Positions 26,007 through 33,765 of a stretch of DNA of 64,000 nt are shown piece after piece (position 1 is the first letter of the stretch; each line of letters starts with the position of its first letter). A program made the position numbers and the translations under genes. The notes beneath the pieces were generated by a model, which was not told the DNA's origin, ran no database searches, and saw nothing but the letters and a program-made list of their open reading frames with translations. Source of the DNA: Leptolyngbya sp. BC1307 (GTDB lineage: Bacteria > Cyanobacteriota > Cyanobacteriia > Phormidesmidales > Phormidesmidaceae); NCBI RefSeq assembly GCF_002286735.1, contig NZ_NRTA01000004.1, positions 124,001 to 188,000 on the forward strand. The letters run 5' to 3'.

Positions 26007-27530
26007 TCAAAATCTCGATGTCACTCTCGGCGTATACACACCATCTACGCCACCCTGAGGCGGATAGCGGGTTTCGACATCCAGCCTTGCAGTCGGGGGC
26101 CGATCAGCCGCGCGGATCTCCAGTTTGCCGAACTGGGCTACAGGAGTAAATTCAGGAATGGGGGCTTGATCGCGATCGCATACCACATGGCTCACATACC
26201 GCGCCCATTCATCTGCCTGAAGGCTGTCTATGTGGGTGGGCAGATAGATCGGCACGTCTCGGTGCAGATAGTAGTATCCTCCCGTGTGATACCAATCGCT
26301 GCTCAGATTGAGCACTGACACCAGCTCAGGCTGATCATTGAGATAGAGATAGGCCTGTAGCTGGTCTGCCTGAGGATCTAAAAAGAAAGAAGTGACGAGC
26401 AGCACGCCGCTGGTATAAAAAGCCATCAGACCTAGAATAAACCTGCCCCAGTTGCGTCTGCCCTGAGACCGCTTTCGAGCCGCTGAGGTGGCAGGCTCCT
26501 TTGAGGTAGTCCATAGTGCATCAATCGCAAAGGCGCTCAGCAGCAGGCAAATAGGCACCGCTGCAAAAATAAACCGATACTCTTTGTGGGCGATCGCCGA
26601 GTGAGGCACCACAACGCTAGCTAGCAAGGCCAAAATCAGCCAGGGCCTCGGCTTGCGGCTAAACAAGCTAGTGGCGATCGCCACCCAAAACACCCCGCCC
26701 GAATACATCGCCAAATCAGCCAGGTAGCCCCAGGCCGGGCCTTCCCCCCACAGACTGCTGACCTTATACACCCTGTTGTACAGGTAATTGTTGCGGTAAG
26801 ACACAAAGTAGCTGCCCCAGGTGTAATCATCTAGCCAGCCAACCAACCCGATGACCGCCAAAAACCCGACTGCCGCAACCAGACACTGCCCGCGCGACCA
26901 TCGCCCCTGCCACGTATAGACCAGCGCCATCACAATCACGACCGCCACCGCCGGTGCATACTGCAAGCGCAGCGCGATCGCCCCGGCCCCACATAGCCCC
27001 AACAGCAGCGCCGACCGGTAGCCAGGCTTGATTACCAGGCAGGCGATCGCTCCTATCAGCAGATAAGCGCCGAAAATTTCGGGTGTAATGGCGTTAGCCC
27101 GGATCACCATCTCATACCAGCCTGCCGTCAGCACACTGGCCAGCCGACCCACCGATTCAGAGCAAACGGTGCGTCCAATCAGATAGGCGCAGTAAATAGC
27201 CGAGAGAGAAATCAGACAGGCTAAAGTCTGTACCACTGGAATATATAGCGCCGGGTCAGTTAGCCCCAGCAGCCGACAGCCTGAGAGCACGAGCGAAATT
27301 GCGCCAGGCAGCAGCCAGTTACGCAGGCCGTGTACATACTCCCAGGGAACATAGCCATAGCCGTAGGTGAGCCGGTGAGCCTGCTCTACATATTGAAAAA
27401 TTTCGTCGGAATGCAGCGATCGCTCTGTCAGCATGACCACCAGTAGCCGCAGCACCAGTCCACCGGCAATCACCCAGGGCAAGCCCCGCCAGATGCCGCG
27501 ACGAGCCAGGGAATTTGGGTTGATCATCAT
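26007..27530 (-). CDS. GT22-like mannosyltransferase, multi-spanning membrane protein
   Basis: A polytopic GT-C glycosyltransferase using a polyprenyl-phosphate sugar. The N-terminal loop SLHSDEIFQYVEQAHRL is the acidic donor-site motif of the family, and VPWEYVHGLRNWLLPG follows as in GT22 (Alg9/PIG-B-like) enzymes. A second hallmark, HKEYRFIFAAVP, lies near residue 320. About ten hydrophobic helices are spread through residues 15-400; a soluble C-terminal part ends VDGVYTPRV. ATG 27530 was taken instead of GTG 27539. The gene converges with fraE (15 bp apart), and a second, decayed mannosyltransferase lies on the other side of fraCDE. Sugar and acceptor are unknown. Confidence 0.85.
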   Translation of the reverse strand: MMINPNSLARRGIWRGLPWVIAGGLVLRLLVVMLTERSLHSDEIFQYVEQAHRLTYGYGYVPWEYVHGLRNWLLPGAISLVLSGCRLLGLTDPALYIPVVQTLACLISLSAIYCAYLIGRTVCSESVGRLASVLTAGWYEMVIRANAITPEIFGAYLLIGAIACLVIKPGYRSALLLGLCGAGAIALRLQYAPAVAVVIVMALVYTWQGRWSRGQCLVAAVGFLAVIGLVGWLDDYTWGSYFVSYRNNYLYNRVYKVSSLWGEGPAWGYLADLAMYSGGVFWVAIATSLFSRKPRPWLILALLASVVVPHSAIAHKEYRFIFAAVPICLLLSAFAIDALWTTSKEPATSAARKRSQGRRNWGRFILGLMAFYTSGVLLVTSFFLDPQADQLQAYLYLNDQPELVSVLNLSSDWYHTGGYYYLHRDVPIYLPTHIDSLQADEWARYVSHVVCDRDQAPIPEFTPVAQFGKLEIRAADRPPTARLDVETRYPPQGGVDGVYTPRVTSRF

Positions 27531-27609
27531 TCCACCCACAGGCGTTTAGAAGCGCTAGAGTTAAGCTTGAAGTACTGTACCGCTTTTCTGCTTTTTCCTC
27601 TTGTTTCCT

Positions 27610-28434
27610 ATGACTAGCAACGCATCGCACAAACTGGCTCAGCTCCAAGCTATCTTTCGTGAAATGGATCAGGCCCTGGTCGCGTATTCTGGGGGCATTG
27701 ACAGTACGCTGGTCGCCAAGGTCGCTCACGATGTGCTGGGCGCTAGCGCTTTAGCGGTCACTGCCAATTCTCCTTCGCTGATGCCGGAAGATTTTATCGA
27801 TGCGAAGTCTCAGGCGGCAGCAATGGGGATCGCTCACCAGGTGGTAGAAACCCACGAAATGGAAAACGAGCAGTACACCGCTAACCCGGTCAACCGCTGC
27901 TACTTTTGCAAGAGCGAGCTGCACGACACGCTCAGGCCGCTAGCCGATCAGTTGGGCTATCCCTATGTGGTAGATGGGCTCAACGCCGATGATTTGCAAG
28001 ACTACCGACCGGGCATTGCGGCGGCTAAGGAAAGAGGTGTGCGATCGCCCCTCGCCGAAGTCGGCATCACCAAGCTAGAAGTACGAGAACTCTCCAAGCA
28101 GCTCGGCCTGCCCTGGTGGGATAAGCCTTCTCAACCCTGTCTGAGTTCGCGCTTTCCTTATGGCGAACTGATCACGACCGCAAAGCTACACCGCGTGGGC
28201 CGAGCCGAGCGCTACCTGCGAGATTTGGGCTATCGCAACCTGCGGGTGCGCTCAGATGGAGAGACAGCGCGAATCGAGCTGATGCCCGAAGAGATTCAAG
28301 AGTTTGTCACCAAGATAAATCTGCCCGCCTTAGTAGAGGCGTTTCAGGACTTGGGGTTTACCTATGTGACGCTAGATCTAGAAGGCTACCGCAGCGGTAA
28401 GCTGAACCGGGTGTTGAGCGCAGTAGGTTCATAA
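27610..28434 (+). CDS. larE: ATP-dependent sacrificial sulfur transferase LarE
   Basis: LarE adenylates a carboxylated nicotinate dinucleotide and donates sulfur to it, making the nickel-pincer nucleotide cofactor of lactate racemase and related enzymes. The PP-loop AYSGGIDSTLVAK lies near residue 26. KPSQPCLSSRFPYG places Cys176 (counting from ATG 27610) at the position of the sacrificial Cys176 of Lactobacillus plantarum LarE. NRCYFCKSEL near residue 96 adds a CxxC pair, so three Cys residues are available, as in LarE proteins that carry an iron-sulfur cluster. LarB and LarC are not seen in the window. The TTG at 27601 is an alternative start. The stop overlaps the next start by one base (TAATG). 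Confidence 0.93.
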   Translation: MTSNASHKLAQLQAIFREMDQALVAYSGGIDSTLVAKVAHDVLGASALAVTANSPSLMPEDFIDAKSQAAAMGIAHQVVETHEMENEQYTANPVNRCYFCKSELHDTLRPLADQLGYPYVVDGLNADDLQDYRPGIAAAKERGVRSPLAEVGITKLEVRELSKQLGLPWWDKPSQPCLSSRFPYGELITTAKLHRVGRAERYLRDLGYRNLRVRSDGETARIELMPEEIQEFVTKINLPALVEAFQDLGFTYVTLDLEGYRSGKLNRVLSAVGS

Positions 28435-30479
28435 TGGCTAGCCGCGATCAGCTCAATGTCGTTGACTTTGGCCGTGCTATTTGCAGCAGTTTGCCCCAGG
28501 CCGAGCAGCGCGAATGGCTGATTGCCAATGGCATTGGCGGCTATGGCTGTGGCACCCTCGCGGGCACGCTCACCCGCTGCTATCATGGCCTGCTGGTGGC
28601 CGCGCTCAAGCCACCTTTGGGCCGTACGCTGTTGCTCACTAAGCTAGACGAAACCGTTAGCTATCAGCGTATGTCTTATCCGCTGAGCTGCGATCGCTGG
28701 GCAGGCGGCACCCTCACGGGTCACGGCTACTTGCAGCTAGAGCGCTTTCATCTAGAGGGCACCATCCCGGTTTGGCACTATGCGATCGCCGACGCCCTTC
28801 TAGAAAAAAGAATCTGGATGCAGCCCGGCGAAAACACCACCTACATTCAGTACCAGCTTTGCCGTGCTACTGGCCCGCTCACCCTCTCTATCAAAGCGCT
28901 GATCAACTACCGCGATCACCACAGCGTCACTCAGAGCAAAGATTGGGACGAGCAGCCCGTCCAAACCAAACCCCACCCTAAAGGTCTGCAAATCCAAGCC
29001 TTTGAGGAGGCCACTCCTTTCTACCTGCTTAGCGACAAAGGCCAGCTCCTACCCGCCAGCAAGTGGTATCAGCACTATCTGCTCACCGTAGACCACTATC
29101 GCGGCCTCGTCCATCTAGACGACAACCTTCACGCCGCCACCCTTCGCACCACCCTCCGCCCCGGCGAAACCCTCACCATAGTCGCCAGCACCCATCCCCA
29201 ACCCTCATTAGACGGCCAAACCGCTCTCTCCACCCGACAACAATACGAACAAAACCTTCTCACCCAAGCCCTTCCCGCCCCCTCTCTCCCACACTCCCCC
29301 GCGCCCCCGCCCTGGATTCAACAACTCACTCTCGCCGCCGACCAGTTCATTGTTGACCGCACCATCCCCGGTAATGACACCCCCGGCAATGACACCCCCG
29401 GTAAAACCATCATCGCGGGCTACCCCTGGTTTGGCGACTGGGGCCGAGATACGATGATTGCGCTACCGGGCCTTACCCTCGCGACCCAACGCCCCGAAAT
29501 CGCCCGGCCCATTCTGCGCACTTTCGCTCGCTATCTCAGCCAGGGAATGTTGCCTAACGCCTTTCCCGAAGCCAACGATACGCCGGGCTACAACACTGTC
29601 GATGCCATTCTCTGGTACTTTGAAGCGATCCGCGCTTACATTGCGGCAACTCAAGATGACGATCTCTTACAAGAACTCTTTCCGGCGCTAGCTGAAGTGA
29701 TTGACTGGCACGTTCGCGGCACGCGCTATCAGATTCATTTAGACAGTGACGGCTTAATCTACGCGGGTCAACCCGGCGAGCAGCTCACCTGGATGGACGC
29801 CAAGGTAGACGACTGGGTAGTTACCCCGCGCATCGGTAAGCCTGTAGAGATCAATGCCCTCTGGCACAATGCGCTGATGGCGATGGCCCAGTTCTGTCGG
29901 CGATTGAACAAGCCCGATAGCGAATATATGGCCCTGGCTCAGCGAGCCGCCACCAGCTTTGAGAAGTTTTGGCAGACCGACGCTGGCTACTGTTATGACG
30001 TGATTGATGGCCCTGAGGGAAATGACGCCGCGCTCAGACCCAATCAAGTGTTTGCCGTTTCACTGGCACTGGCCCCGCCTTTAACCGCTCAGCAGCAAAA
30101 GGCCATTGTTGACACTTCTGCTCAGCAATTGCTCACTTCTCATGGGATGCGATCGCTCAACCCCACTCATCCTGACTATATTGGTCGCTATGGGGGCGAT
30201 CGCTACAAACGCGACGGTGCCTATCACCAGGGTACAGTCTGGAGCTGGCTGATCGGCCCCTTTGTACAGGCCCACCTCAAGGTCTACCAAGACCCGGCTG
30301 CGGCCCGTTCTCTGCTGATGCCGCTAGCTCACCATCTGCGCACTGGCTGCGTCGGCACCCTCAGCGAAATCTTTGACGGCGACCCGCCTTATCTGCCCCG
30401 AGGAGCCTATGCCCAAGCCTGGTCGGTGGCCGAAGTTCTCCGACTGTGGCAGCTCATTGACCAGTGGCCCCCAACGTAG
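28434..30479 (+). CDS. Amylo-alpha-1,6-glucosidase-type glycogen debranching enzyme (GH133)
   Basis: Cleaves alpha-1,6 branches in glycogen or limit dextrin. The 681-residue protein has an N-terminal beta-rich domain opening WLIANGIGGYGCGTLAGTLTR with TRCYHGLLVA, and a C-terminal alpha/alpha barrel carrying FGDWGRDTMIALPGL near residue 337, ANDTPGYNTVDAILW, TWMDAKVDDWVVTPR, and LSEIFDGDPPYLPRGA near the end. These are the standard motifs of the bacterial debranching family. Between the domains, residues about 285-325 form a Pro/Thr-rich linker with an in-frame 15-bp repeat (NDTPG twice). It is translationally linked to larE. A second, unrelated debranching enzyme gene (glgX) lies near 56-58 kb. 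Confidence 0.93.
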   Translation: MASRDQLNVVDFGRAICSSLPQAEQREWLIANGIGGYGCGTLAGTLTRCYHGLLVAALKPPLGRTLLLTKLDETVSYQRMSYPLSCDRWAGGTLTGHGYLQLERFHLEGTIPVWHYAIADALLEKRIWMQPGENTTYIQYQLCRATGPLTLSIKALINYRDHHSVTQSKDWDEQPVQTKPHPKGLQIQAFEEATPFYLLSDKGQLLPASKWYQHYLLTVDHYRGLVHLDDNLHAATLRTTLRPGETLTIVASTHPQPSLDGQTALSTRQQYEQNLLTQALPAPSLPHSPAPPPWIQQLTLAADQFIVDRTIPGNDTPGNDTPGKTIIAGYPWFGDWGRDTMIALPGLTLATQRPEIARPILRTFARYLSQGMLPNAFPEANDTPGYNTVDAILWYFEAIRAYIAATQDDDLLQELFPALAEVIDWHVRGTRYQIHLDSDGLIYAGQPGEQLTWMDAKVDDWVVTPRIGKPVEINALWHNALMAMAQFCRRLNKPDSEYMALAQRAATSFEKFWQTDAGYCYDVIDGPEGNDAALRPNQVFAVSLALAPPLTAQQQKAIVDTSAQQLLTSHGMRSLNPTHPDYIGRYGGDRYKRDGAYHQGTVWSWLIGPFVQAHLKVYQDPAAARSLLMPLAHHLRTGCVGTLSEIFDGDPPYLPRGAYAQAWSVAEVLRLWQLIDQWPPT

Positions 30480-30486
30480 TTCTTTG

Positions 30487-31593
30487 TTATCTGACCCTGG
30501 CCTCTAACCGCGCTGCGGGCGTGCCTGTCTGCGGAAATAGCCGCACCCGATCACAGTTGATTTTTACCCTGACGCGATCGCCTATTGCCAATCGCTGACT
30601 GGCGGGCGATCGCACTTGCAAAACTTGCGTAGAGGGCAGCAGCAGCTTGTACTGATACTCCCGGCCTAAAAACTGACGGCCCTGTACCTCCAAAGCTCCG
30701 GTCGGATCAGCGACGATCTGCAAATCTTCCTGAGCAATCATCAGCTCGCCCCGGTCAACGCCAGCCGCACCCGGTACCGGGCCTACTGGGCCTAGCTCTG
30801 TCTCCCATCCATCGGCTCGCCGCGCGGCGGGCACAAAATTTGCCTGCGTCACAAATTCAGCAATAAACCGCGACGCCGGATTTTGGTAGATGCCCTCAGG
30901 GGTATCTAGCTGCACCAGCTGCCCGGCGTGCATGACAGCGACTTGATCGGCGATCGCCAGCGCCTCCTCTTGGTCGTGCGTGACAAAAATCCCTGAGGCC
31001 CCAATGCTCTTAAGAATATCGCGGACTTCCTGACGCAAATACAGCCGCACCTGCACATCCAAATTGCTAAACGGCTCATCTAGCAAAATCAGCGGTGGGC
31101 GAGGAGCCATGGCTCGGGCTAGGGCCACCCGCTGCTGCTGACCGCCTGATAGCTCATGCGGATAGCGCTGCGCCATCTCTGCTAGCCCCACCAGGCTAAT
31201 CGCCTCATGCGCCAGCGTCTGAATCTGCTTCTTGGGCAGATGCCCCCGCCGGCAGAGCTGCTTCAGACCAAAAGCAACATTCTCAATCACCCGCAGATGG
31301 GGAAACAGCGCGTAGTCCTGAAAAACAACGCCGACCTGCCGGTACTCTGGTGGCACCCAGCGCCCCGGGCTACACACCCGCTGCCCAGCCAGATCGATTT
31401 CGCCCGCTTCGGGCGTTTCAAAGCCAGCAACCAGACGAAGCAACGTCGTTTTGCCGCAGCCCGACGGCCCTAAAAGCCCTAGCAAATCGCCCCTATGCAG
31501 CGCAAAGCTGACCGCATCTACAGCCGGAGCAGCCGTCTTACCGTAGCGCTTAGTGATATTCCGGCAAGCCAGGACAGGAGAGAATGAGGACAT
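30487..31593 (-). CDS. futC: Iron(III) ABC transporter ATP-binding protein (FutC/FbpC-like)
   Basis: ATPase subunit of a ferric iron importer. The 368 residues show Walker A GPSGCGKTTLLRLV near residue 40, a Q-loop in VVFQDYALFPHL, the signature LSGGQQQRVALARAM, Walker B LILLDEPFSNLD and the switch His in FVTHDQEEALAIAD. A C-terminal TOBE-like region (about 290-360) follows. The closest family by sequence style is FbpC/FutC/PotA; the iron assignment rests on the neighbouring futA- and piuC-like genes on the same strand, transcribed in the order futA, piuC, futC. No membrane permease (FutB) lies in this cluster. Confidence 0.82.
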   Translation of the reverse strand: MSSFSPVLACRNITKRYGKTAAPAVDAVSFALHRGDLLGLLGPSGCGKTTLLRLVAGFETPEAGEIDLAGQRVCSPGRWVPPEYRQVGVVFQDYALFPHLRVIENVAFGLKQLCRRGHLPKKQIQTLAHEAISLVGLAEMAQRYPHELSGGQQQRVALARAMAPRPPLILLDEPFSNLDVQVRLYLRQEVRDILKSIGASGIFVTHDQEEALAIADQVAVMHAGQLVQLDTPEGIYQNPASRFIAEFVTQANFVPAARRADGWETELGPVGPVPGAAGVDRGELMIAQEDLQIVADPTGALEVQGRQFLGREYQYKLLLPSTQVLQVRSPASQRLAIGDRVRVKINCDRVRLFPQTGTPAARLEARVR

Positions 31594-31648
31594 AGAAGAT
31601 GACGAGCAGATAAGCCTAAAAAAACAGAGAACACGCTGCCGTTCCCCT

Positions 31649-31696
31649 CAACTAGCAGGAAGCTCAACCAGCGGGAAGCTCAACTAGCAGGAAGAC
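31649..31696. repeat. 16-bp tandem repeat between piuC and futC (three copies)
   Basis: Units CAACTAGCAGGAAGCT, CAACCAGCGGGAAGCT and CAACTAGCAGGAAGAC follow each other without gaps. They lie 56 bp upstream of the futC start, between it and piuC. No known function. Confidence 0.85.
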
Positions 31697-31818
31697 AAAA
31701 GTGCTCAGCCACTATTGCATACTAATTTCAATAGTGAGCTCTTTTACTATACGCCATTGCATATCAGATCTATTCTCATTAGGCTATCTGCCACACTCCC
31801 GCATCAGCAAAGAGCAGC

Positions 31819-32478
31819 TTACTCTACCCACTGCCTGACCAAGTTGTTCAAGCTTTTGGTAATCAGGTCAAACTCATTGGTCTTACCGTATTGGCTAAAG
31901 AGCGATCGCCGAGCCGTATCCAGCTCAAACAAAATCTCTCGCCGACCGGGATCGCGAATCTGACTTTGCACCCAGCCCACCGCCGCCCAGCGCACGCCGC
32001 TGACCACCGCATCTACCCGATGCAAACTCGCAGACGGATACACCAGCATAGATCCTGCTGGCAGCTTATAAGACTGTTCGCTATCCAACCCTTCAACGAC
32101 CAGCGCGCCCCCCTCATAGCGCTCGGGATCAGATAAAAACAGCGTAAAAGAGAGATCCGAGCGAAATCCATTCATCAGCGCATTGTCCGTATGGCGACCG
32201 TAAGCCATACCGTCGCTATAGCGGTTAAAGCGCACGGTATGAATGCGGTGAGGCCGCGCCGCCGCCTGAAAGAGCGGGTGCCTAAAAGTAGTCTGTCGGA
32301 CCTGCTCAACCAAAGTCTGAGCAGCTGGATGTTTAGCATCGAGCTGCTGGTTAGCCTTAACGGCCTTGGCGTGCCAGCCAGCCGTCGTTTTGCCATCTAC
32401 CCAATCAGCGGCTGCGAGTTGCTCGCGCATAGCCGCCACTGCCTGCGGAGAAAGCAGCTCAGGAATTGTAAAAATCAT
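31819..32478 (-). CDS. piuC: Fe(II)/2-oxoglutarate dioxygenase, PKHD-type (PiuC/YbiX family)
   Basis: A 219-residue dioxygenase of the PKHD hydroxylase family, often encoded next to iron or siderophore uptake genes. The iron ligands are His96 and Asp98 in YGRHTDNALM and His153 in SASLHRV; Arg163 (SGVRWAAVGW) would bind 2-oxoglutarate. The N-terminus MIFTIPELLSPQAVAAMRE and the TFRHPLFQ segment are also family-typical. Its natural substrate is unknown. The gene lies 21 bp after futA on the same strand, and futC follows after 225 bp, so it belongs to the iron operon; its role may be in handling iron-loaded compounds or adapting to low iron. Confidence 0.9.
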   Translation of the reverse strand: MIFTIPELLSPQAVAAMREQLAAADWVDGKTTAGWHAKAVKANQQLDAKHPAAQTLVEQVRQTTFRHPLFQAAARPHRIHTVRFNRYSDGMAYGRHTDNALMNGFRSDLSFTLFLSDPERYEGGALVVEGLDSEQSYKLPAGSMLVYPSASLHRVDAVVSGVRWAAVGWVQSQIRDPGRREILFELDTARRSLFSQYGKTNEFDLITKSLNNLVRQWVE

Positions 32479-32498
32479 CAGAAAACAGCCGCCTCAAC

Positions 32499-33569
32499 TT
32501 ACTGCCAACCGGCACGATCTATAATTTCATTCACCTTAGAATTATTACGACCATAAGAAGCCACATTCACTTCATCCACCTTAAATTCACCCAGCTCAGC
32601 CACCACCGGGTCTACATCTATACCTGTCACGACCGGATACTCATTATTGCCGTCTGCAAAGACCTTTTGCGCCTCGGGGCTCACCAAAAATTCCATAAAA
32701 GCAATGCCATTTTCAGGGTTAGGTGCAGTCTTTACTAGCCCCATTCCGCTGATATTGATATGAGTCCCCCGTCCCTCCTGGTTTGGGAAGAATAGCGCTG
32801 TTTTCGAGACTGCATCTTGATCGCCGGGATCATCAGACTTGGCTAGTCGCGCCCAGTAATAGTGGTTGACAATCGCCACATCGCACTGGCCTGCTGCGAC
32901 CGCTTTAATCTGATCTGTATCGCCCCCTTCTGGCTGCCGAGCAAAGTTCGCCACTAAGCCCCTAGCCCAATTTTCAGTCGCCTCAACGCCGTCCGATTCA
33001 ACCATCGAACCGACTAAAGACTGGTTGTACTCATTGCTAGAGCTGCGTACGCAGACCCGCCCTTCCCACTTAGGATCAGCGAGATCTTCGTAAGTAGAGA
33101 GTTCGCTTGGCTGCACATTTTCTGGGTTGTAGACCAGCAGCCGGGCTCGCGTCGTCAGCCCAAACCAGAGCCCGCTGGGCTCTCGCAGGTTCTCAGGCAC
33201 TTTACTATTCAAAACTTCCGAATCTACTGGCTGCAAGATATCTGCTTCCTGAGCGCGCCATAGGCGACCCGCATCTACCGCCACAAATACATCTGCTGGG
33301 CTCTGCGCCCCTTCGCTGTTAATCCGCTCAATCAGTTCATCTGGATTACCTTCCAGGATATTGACCTGAATGCCAGTTTCGGCCGTAAATTCTTCGTAGA
33401 GCTGCTCATCGATGTCGTAGTGACGAGCGGAGTACAGGTTTATCACCTGCTCAGAGGAGTCTGAACTTTGGTCTGCACCAGACTGAGATCCGGGCTGGCT
33501 TTGGCAAGCGGTGATTCCGACCGATAGAGAAAGGGCGATGCCCCACAGCTGCCGTCTGGTGATTTTCAT
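32499..33569 (-). CDS. futA: Iron(III) ABC transporter substrate-binding lipoprotein or Tat protein (FutA/IdiA family)
   Basis: Periplasmic ferric-ion binding protein. From ATG 33569 the N-terminus reads MKITRRQLWGIALSLSV with a twin-Arg-like pair, followed by the possible lipobox GITAC. The mature part begins with a Ser/Gln-rich stretch, then VINLYSARHYDIDEQLYEEF, the classic opening of FutA/FbpA proteins. Metal-binding Tyr residues are seen in NHYYWARLAK near the middle, and SARHYD supplies a further His/Tyr pair. The frame extends to ATG 33593, which would add eight residues. It is divergent from carB, and the spacer holds a partial Fur-type site. FutA proteins are normally induced by iron starvation. 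Confidence 0.9.
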   Translation of the reverse strand: MKITRRQLWGIALSLSVGITACQSQPGSQSGADQSSDSSEQVINLYSARHYDIDEQLYEEFTAETGIQVNILEGNPDELIERINSEGAQSPADVFVAVDAGRLWRAQEADILQPVDSEVLNSKVPENLREPSGLWFGLTTRARLLVYNPENVQPSELSTYEDLADPKWEGRVCVRSSSNEYNQSLVGSMVESDGVEATENWARGLVANFARQPEGGDTDQIKAVAAGQCDVAIVNHYYWARLAKSDDPGDQDAVSKTALFFPNQEGRGTHINISGMGLVKTAPNPENGIAFMEFLVSPEAQKVFADGNNEYPVVTGIDVDPVVAELGEFKVDEVNVASYGRNNSKVNEIIDRAGWQ

Positions 33570-33588
33570 GGTTGTTAATTGCGTTGTT

Positions 33589-33607
33589 GACAATGATTAC
33601 TAGAAAA
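33589..33607 (-). promoter_or_regulatory. Possible Fur-type site upstream of futA
   Basis: On the minus strand the 19 bases ending at 33589 contain AGTAATCATTGTC, which matches the right part of the classical Fur box (ATAATCATTATC) at about 10 of 12 positions; the left part is poor (about 12 of 19 overall). It lies 20 bp upstream of the preferred futA start. Placement fits iron control, but the match is incomplete. Confidence 0.35.
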
Positions 33608-33639
33608 TATTTCTTTAGTTTAGTACGCAAGCTCCCGTT

Positions 33640-33663
33640 AATCCTCATTTGAATCCTCATTTG
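33640..33663. repeat. 12-bp perfect tandem duplication in the futA-carB spacer
   Basis: AATCCTCATTTG occurs twice without a gap (33640-33651, 33652-33663), about 100 bp upstream of carB and 70 bp upstream of futA. Confidence 0.85.
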
Positions 33664-33765
33664 CCTATCAGGAATTTCTATCATCTCTGTCAAACGGCAA
33701 TCTCTGAGCCAAAAAAAATCCCAAAACCCTCTAGAATAGGTTGGATTTATTGCCCCTGGTGTCTT

